A stretch of 8,518 bases of DNA from Candidatus Collierbacteria bacterium (GTDB lineage Bacteria; Patescibacteriota; Microgenomatia; UBA1400; MFAQ01). Positions within the stretch are counted from its first letter, which is position 1. Each line of letters opens with the position of its first letter. Both the position numbers and the translations under genes were made by a program. Positions 4,884 through 8,518 of the stretch are shown here, in pieces. The notes under the pieces were generated by a model. The model did no database searches. It had not been told where the DNA came from and saw only the letters and a program-made list of their open reading frames with translations. The stretch spans positions 1 to 8,518 of the forward strand of contig DQFC01000003.1 of the NCBI GenBank assembly GCA_003531665.1, in the 5' to 3' direction.

Positions 4884-5594
4884 ATGTCCCAATCTTCATT
4901 CAGCTTAGGTCCGATCCGTGTCTCGCTCGTTGATTCCACCGGGCGAACTCTGCCCATGTACCGCCACAATGGGCGCATCTATGTCAAGGCAGTTCACGGC
5001 CTCGAATACAAGATCATCGCCAACAGCGAAACCCCCGGCCGTCTGGAAGTTCTGACCAGCGTTGATGGCCGTGACACTCTCCGGAATGCCCCTGCGGATC
5101 TTCGCTTTTCCGATGGCATGATCATCTCCGGCTACTCTCGCTACGAAGTCCCCGGCTGGGGGAAGGAAGCTACCTCGCCGTTTATCTTCACCGCCTTCGA
5201 TCGCCAAACCGTCGCCGTTCAGGCCACTGGCTCGGCCAAGAAACTCGGTGTCATCGCTGTCGCCGCCTTCCGCGAGTATGTTGCCCCCAAGATCACACCT
5301 TTCAATTACCGTGACGAACCTCACGCCAAGGGCCTGGAAAGCATGTCAATGGGACCTATGCGCGGCGCCGGTATGGGCACAGGAATGGGTGATCGTGTCG
5401 ATCACCGCAACTTGGGAACCACCCGCTTCACCCGCGCGAATCCGTCCACCCCCGATGCCATGATCGAGATCTACCCCATGCCCGAATGGTGGCTGATCGA
5501 GGAAGGCATTCTTCCCGAAGATCACGGCCACGGCCACGACCACAACCACCCCGCCGGCTTCACCGGTGGTGGCAACGACTACGGTCTCCGCTAA
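4884..5594 (+). CDS. Conserved protein of unknown function with Met/Gly-rich and His-rich C-terminus
   Basis: Residues 10-132 resemble a beta-rich domain I know from uncharacterised bacterial proteins. The recognisable elements are a V-x(5)-GR opening strand (13-21), a short N-G-R-x-Y-V segment (29-34), SVDGRDTL with a following PA (59-71), PGW (90-92), FIFTAF (100-105) and LGVIAVAAF (121-129). No biochemical function is established that I know of. After it come a Met/Gly-rich stretch (153-169, MSMGPMRGAGMGTGMG), a P-x-P-EWW segment (198-203) and a histidine-rich tail (DHGHGHDHNH, 213-222) that could bind Ni, Zn, Co or Cu. No signal peptide or membrane helix is visible. Codons are strongly C/G-ending, unlike the neighbouring ATP-grasp gene, and the promoter, ribosome binding site and terminator are all strong, so high expression is likely. 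It is a single-gene unit. Confidence 0.85.
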   Translation: MSQSSFSLGPIRVSLVDSTGRTLPMYRHNGRIYVKAVHGLEYKIIANSETPGRLEVLTSVDGRDTLRNAPADLRFSDGMIISGYSRYEVPGWGKEATSPFIFTAFDRQTVAVQATGSAKKLGVIAVAAFREYVAPKITPFNYRDEPHAKGLESMSMGPMRGAGMGTGMGDRVDHRNLGTTRFTRANPSTPDAMIEIYPMPEWWLIEEGILPEDHGHGHDHNHPAGFTGGGNDYGLR

Positions 5595-5605
5595 TATTTC
5601 CTCTC

Positions 5606-5635
5606 TGGAGGGCACACATCGTGCCCTCCATTTTT
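5606..5635 (+). terminator. Intrinsic terminator of the His-tailed protein gene
   Basis: A perfect 10-bp stem TGGAGGGCAC (5606-5615) with GTGCCCTCCA (5621-5630) closes on loop ACATC and is followed by TTTTT (5631-5635). It sits in the 61-bp gap between convergent genes. On the minus strand no T-run follows the stem, so it is a clear terminator only for the plus-strand gene, although the hairpin could still slow the opposing polymerase. Confidence 0.93.
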
Positions 5636-5655
5636 GTGCCAAAAAATTCAAGCTA

Positions 5656-7041
5656 CTAGGCACTCCCCAACAACTCTTTCATTTTTCCCTCAATCACCTC
5701 TGCCCTCTTCTTATTCTTCCCGAAAACAATGTAGGACAAGTACCCGTCCATCAGCAAATTTGAAGAGCAAATCACCATGCCCTCCTTTGTCTTTCTGGAA
5801 AACAAAAGCGATTCCATCAGATTATGAAGTTTCTTAAATGTAAACTTTTTCGGTGTGATGCTATACATATTATTGGACACCACAACACTTTTCTTCGTAA
5901 AGTTCCTCCCAACGAGCTCTTTCCCCGCCTCGTACACATGCGTTCCTCCAGTCACTCTCACGTTCGATTCACTCACGAAGATCTCTCCGCCTTTGGCGGC
6001 AATAAAATCCACATCGAAGTATCCTCGATATCCGTCTTTGGAAAATTGCTCGCCGATCAGATACCCAATATCGGTCACTCTCGAAGCTACTCTCTTTGGC
6101 AACACATCTTCACCTATTTCCACCCCCCCGAACTCACCCTTGTTATTCACTCTCATCCCGCAGTAATAGAGAAACTCCACCTCTCCATCCTGCCGGATAA
6201 AAAACTCGGCGTTTGGAAAACCACCGCCAATTCTGGGGTCTGGAGTGACGAGAGATTCAACAACGATAGGAAACTTCTCCCAGTAAGCATCTTTTTTCAT
6301 TATTGCCACGAGTTTTTTCTCGCACTCGGCAAACTTCTTTGGCAGATCTCCTTTTCGGAATATCAACACCCCGGCACCGGAATGTCCTTTGTTGGTTTTT
6401 ATCACCACACCATCCTCTTTGATATATTTATTCGCCGCAATTCCGGCGGTATCCACTATTCTCGAACTCACCACCCCGTCCGGCATCTTGAGGTCAGCCC
6501 GAATCGCACCATTGATTTGGGTGAGTTGCCTAATGCCGGACTTGCTCCCGTAGAAGTTGACGGTCCAAGCATCTGCTTTGGTTGGCGCTTCAGAAGTTCG
6601 TACTTCGATTCCTCTATTTCTCAAGGTTTCTACCAGTTTCAAAAAATACGCTGTTGTCGAATAGGCTGTTAAGTTGAGTCTTCTATATTCTTTACCTAAT
6701 TGAATTAGCCTTTTCATCACCATGTTATCATTTAGGATATCTTCACAGAGCAAACCCGTATGTTTTGCGGGTACAAGTATTTCCAGATCCCTCACCACAC
6801 AAAGTTTTTTGTAATATTCAACGAATAGGGGGTCGATAGCTTTGGGGGTAATAAATGTGAACTCAAATTCTTCAGCCATCGAAAATAGATCCTTATCCGA
6901 CAAATTTGCGTTCTCATCTATTTCCCATTTCTGAAGTTTTTTGTCACCGTAGGCGTCAATAAAGGGCCATACATCCTCCGAACAATTAAATATTCTGACC
7001 ACTCTTTCCTTTTTCTTACTCCCAGGCTTTTCTTTTTTCAT
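5656..7041 (-). CDS. ATP-grasp ligase-like protein, substrate unknown
   Basis: The 461 residues show an ATP-grasp fold. The nucleotide-binding strands are DGVVIKTNKGHSGAGVLIF (210-228, with the Gly-rich loop) and the hinge-like IVVESLV (259-265). The metal-binding part is GYFDVDFIAA (340-349) followed by ESNVRVTGGTH (358-368), where D343, D345, E358 and N360 fit the usual Mg-binding acidic/Asn set. The ESN-x-R-x-x-GGTH pattern resembles the ATP-grasp peptide ligase group that includes PGM1 of pheganomycin synthesis; that relation is from memory of the motif. Such enzymes join a carboxylate to an amine through an acyl-phosphate. The N-terminus is very Lys-rich, and the N-terminal 200 residues are unrecognised. 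The ATG at 7041 has AAGGAA almost touching it. A GTG at 7002 with AAGGAAAGA before it is an alternative start that would remove 13 basic residues. Two TAG codons in tandem end the gene. It converges on the His-tailed protein gene and diverges from RNase J. Confidence 0.85.
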   Translation of the reverse strand: MKKEKPGSKKKERVVRIFNCSEDVWPFIDAYGDKKLQKWEIDENANLSDKDLFSMAEEFEFTFITPKAIDPLFVEYYKKLCVVRDLEILVPAKHTGLLCEDILNDNMVMKRLIQLGKEYRRLNLTAYSTTAYFLKLVETLRNRGIEVRTSEAPTKADAWTVNFYGSKSGIRQLTQINGAIRADLKMPDGVVSSRIVDTAGIAANKYIKEDGVVIKTNKGHSGAGVLIFRKGDLPKKFAECEKKLVAIMKKDAYWEKFPIVVESLVTPDPRIGGGFPNAEFFIRQDGEVEFLYYCGMRVNNKGEFGGVEIGEDVLPKRVASRVTDIGYLIGEQFSKDGYRGYFDVDFIAAKGGEIFVSESNVRVTGGTHVYEAGKELVGRNFTKKSVVVSNNMYSITPKKFTFKKLHNLMESLLFSRKTKEGMVICSSNLLMDGYLSYIVFGKNKKRAEVIEGKMKELLGSA

Positions 7042-7074
7042 TTCCTTATCAGTTTACTCGCCTGGCCCAATTTG

Positions 7075-7083
7075 TGCTATAAT
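7075..7083 (+). promoter_or_regulatory. Extended -10 promoter reading towards the RNase J gene
   Basis: TGC (7075-7077) followed by a perfect TATAAT (7078-7083) forms a full extended -10 on the plus strand. A weak -35-like TTTACT lies at 7053-7058 with a 19-bp spacer. Transcription would begin near 7090 and give an RNase J leader of about 180 bases, or a separate small RNA. A second, weaker -10-like TACAAT lies nearer the gene at 7235-7240. Confidence 0.55.
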
Positions 7084-7110
7084 ATCCCCAGTCCACGGAA
7101 ACGTTGTCAA
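7078..7110 (-). promoter_or_regulatory. Probable promoter of the ATP-grasp gene
   Basis: Read on the minus strand, a perfect -35 TTGACA lies at 7110-7105. After it comes either GATATT (7086-7081, 18-bp spacer, four of six) or TATTAT (7084-7079, 20-bp spacer, five of six). The start of transcription would fall near 7074, giving a leader of about 30 bases to the ATG at 7041. The -10 overlaps the plus-strand TATAAT described separately. Confidence 0.55.
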
Positions 7111-7271
7111 TAGTGATTTGTAAGTCGAGAAAGAGTCAGTTAGATTTTTACTCCCGCCTGTCTGCGAAACTCATCCCGTAAATTAGGATTATTTGGCGTT
7201 TTTTCCGCGCCCAACTTATCGGATTCCGGTAAGCTACAATATTATTTAGGAAAATAAATTATAAAAAAATT
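7084..7271 (+). other. RNase J 5' leader region with one hairpin
   Basis: This non-coding stretch contains a hairpin CTTATCGG (7215-7222) with CCGGTAAG (7226-7233), eight pairs including one G-U, on an ATT triloop. It also has a T6 run at 7199-7204 preceded by only a weak possible stem (CGCC 7155-7158 with GGCG 7195-7198). The last 25 bases are very A-rich and lack a convincing ribosome binding site. It matches no riboswitch or small RNA that I recognise. Confidence 0.4.
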
Positions 7272-8518
7272 ATGTCTCAACTTAAGTTGATTCCTCTCGG
7301 TGGTGTCGGTGGTGTTACCAAAAATATGTATGTTTACGAATTTGGCGATGACCAAGTCGTGGTTGATTGTGGTATGGGCTTCCCGACAAGCAGTGATCTG
7401 GGTGTCGATTCCGTCATCCCCGATATCAGTTATCTGGAAAAGCCCGGTAAACATCTTCACGGTATTATCCTCACCCATCCTCACATGGATCACATTGGCG
7501 GTCTACCCTACATCCTTCCCCGTCTCAAAGACGTTGAAGTCTTTGGCGGCAAACTCGCCATTGCTATGGCCGAAGTTCGCGTTCGCGAGTTCGGTATTCC
7601 GAATCGCATGACTCCCGTGGAAGGAAACACTCTTGATCTCGGACCTTTCCATATCGAGTTTATCCACTCCACCCACTCAGTCCCCAATTGTTTTCATCTT
7701 CTGATCAAAACTCCGGCCGGAACTGTCTATCATGGTGCCGATTTTAAGTTCGATCTCACTCCGGTTGATAATCTACCACCGGATATGGCCTCCATGGCCA
7801 TTGCCGGCAGAAACGGTGTCGATCTTATGCTTACCGATTGTCTGGGTATAGAAAAAGAAGGTTTCTGCCCGTCCGAGAGATCGCTCAAGAAAGCCATCGA
7901 CAATGAAATTCGAGATACCCAAGGTAAATTAATCTTTACCGGCATGTCCTCCTCTATTTCCCGTTTCCAGATGGCCATTGAATCTTGTATCAAACATCAT
8001 CGTCGTGTCGCCATCATTGGTCGATCGGTCGAACAGAATCTCGAAGCGGCAATTAAAACCGGTTTTATCAAAATTCCTGCCGGCGTTCTTATCAAGCCCC
8101 AACAGATCGCTACCCTTCCGGCCAATCAAGTAGCTATTATTGTTTCCGGTTCACAGGGACAATCCGGGTCTGCCATGCATCGGCTTGCAAACAACGAACA
8201 CCGTCTGGCACGATTAAAAAAAGGCGACAAAGTTATCATCAGTTCCAACGCCATACCTGGTACCGGTAACGATGCCGACATTTTTGATCTGATGGACACG
8301 CTTTACAAGAATGGTATCGACGTTACCTATTCCGGAACTTCCGAACATCTCCATGTTTCCGGACACGGTTATCGTGGTGATATCGCTTTGCTGGCTCAAC
8401 TGATTCGACCAAAATATATTATCCCCATTGGTGGAGATATTCGTCATATGATGCTTTACAAGAAGCTAGCCATTGACATTAACTTCGATCAGGAGAAGGT
8501 GATGATACTTCCCGAAGG
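7272..8518 (+). CDS. rnj: Ribonuclease J (3'-partial)
   Basis: RNase J is a metallo-beta-lactamase/beta-CASP nuclease that cuts RNA internally and also degrades it 5'-to-3'; it is a main driver of mRNA decay and rRNA maturation in bacteria lacking RNase E. The 415 complete codons before the window edge carry LGGVGGVTKNMYVYE (9-23), the zinc motif THPHMDH (68-74), HSVPN (135-139), GADFKFD (155-161, D157), the beta-CASP part with LMLTDCLG (185-192) and HVSGHG (361-366). The usual PVHGE motif near the C-terminal end of the nuclease core reads PIGGD (385-389), so its histidine is missing, and the usual TGDFKFD has Ala for Gly. The family is about 550 residues, so roughly 130 are beyond the window. 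The ATG at 7272 fits the family N-terminus, but no good ribosome binding site precedes it. Its partner in RNA decay, PNPase, is nearby. Confidence 0.92.
   Translation, partial: MSQLKLIPLGGVGGVTKNMYVYEFGDDQVVVDCGMGFPTSSDLGVDSVIPDISYLEKPGKHLHGIILTHPHMDHIGGLPYILPRLKDVEVFGGKLAIAMAEVRVREFGIPNRMTPVEGNTLDLGPFHIEFIHSTHSVPNCFHLLIKTPAGTVYHGADFKFDLTPVDNLPPDMASMAIAGRNGVDLMLTDCLGIEKEGFCPSERSLKKAIDNEIRDTQGKLIFTGMSSSISRFQMAIESCIKHHRRVAIIGRSVEQNLEAAIKTGFIKIPAGVLIKPQQIATLPANQVAIIVSGSQGQSGSAMHRLANNEHRLARLKKGDKVIISSNAIPGTGNDADIFDLMDTLYKNGIDVTYSGTSEHLHVSGHGYRGDIALLAQLIRPKYIIPIGGDIRHMMLYKKLAIDINFDQEKVMILPE

Noticed and set aside
4905..5324. Minus-strand frame of 139 codons opposite the His-tailed protein gene
   Set aside because: It is a shadow of a GC-rich gene with C/G-ending codons, which removes stops on the other strand; there is no ribosome binding site and no recognisable domain.
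5606..5630. Bidirectional terminator for both convergent genes
   Set aside because: On the minus strand the bases after the stem are GAGAGGAAAT, without the T-run an intrinsic terminator needs.
5824..6672. Plus-strand open frame of 282 codons inside the ATP-grasp gene
   Set aside because: It lies fully antisense to a frame with clear ATP-grasp motifs, has no domain or ribosome binding site, and its His/Ser-rich composition is what the complement of the real gene gives.
1..8518. Mobile elements, CRISPR arrays, tRNA or rRNA genes
   Set aside because: I saw no transposase or integrase motifs, no regularly spaced repeats and no cloverleaf or rRNA signature on either strand.

Overview
The window looks like chromosomal sequence from a bacterium with a small, compact genome. 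A Candidate Phyla Radiation (Patescibacteria) member is my best guess. The grounds are a stand-alone Lon-type AAA+ ATPase lacking both substrate-binding and protease domains, an RNase J with a non-canonical C-terminal metal motif, very short intergenic regions, and many lineage-specific proteins without a clear family. This placement is inference from gene style, not from a marker-gene tree. TGA is used as a genuine stop (ends of the genes at 3097 and 3587), so the UGA-as-glycine code of Gracilibacteria/SR1 does not apply.

Layout. Positions 3-281 hold the 3' end of a gene for a cysteine-rich, probably secreted protein, closed by a strong intrinsic terminator (299-328). A near-consensus promoter starts directly after it and drives rpsO (370-657), pnp (788-3052) and probably a small two-helix membrane protein (3097-3534), ending at a second terminator (3544-3570). 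Three bases after that terminator's T-tract lies the -10 element of the next gene, a Lon-like AAA+ ATPase (3587-4660), which appears to be transcribed almost leaderless. An intergenic stretch with two dyads (4661-4883) and a textbook promoter precede a GC-rich, strongly signalled gene for a conserved protein of unknown function with Met/Gly-rich and His-rich C-terminal parts (4884-5594, own terminator at 5606-5635). Convergent to it on the minus strand is an ATP-grasp ligase-like gene (5656-7041). The ATP-grasp gene and a divergent RNase J gene (7272 to the window edge, incomplete) are separated by 230 bp with overlapping, oppositely oriented promoter elements. No gap exceeds 300 bp.

How the genes relate. 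Two core RNA-turnover enzymes are present: PNPase (3'-to-5' phosphorolytic exonuclease, linked to ribosomal protein S15 as in many bacteria) and RNase J (endo/5' exonuclease). The Lon-like ATPase would be an energy-dependent remodeller rather than a protease. The remaining genes (Cys-rich secreted protein, two-helix membrane protein, His-tailed protein, ATP-grasp enzyme) have no assignable pathway. I see no mobile element, tRNA, rRNA or CRISPR array. The most unusual items are the protease-less Lon core with an altered pore loop, repeated leaderless or near-leaderless starts with an extended -10 (TGn-TAnAAT), and the back-to-back -10 elements shared by the ATP-grasp and RNase J genes.
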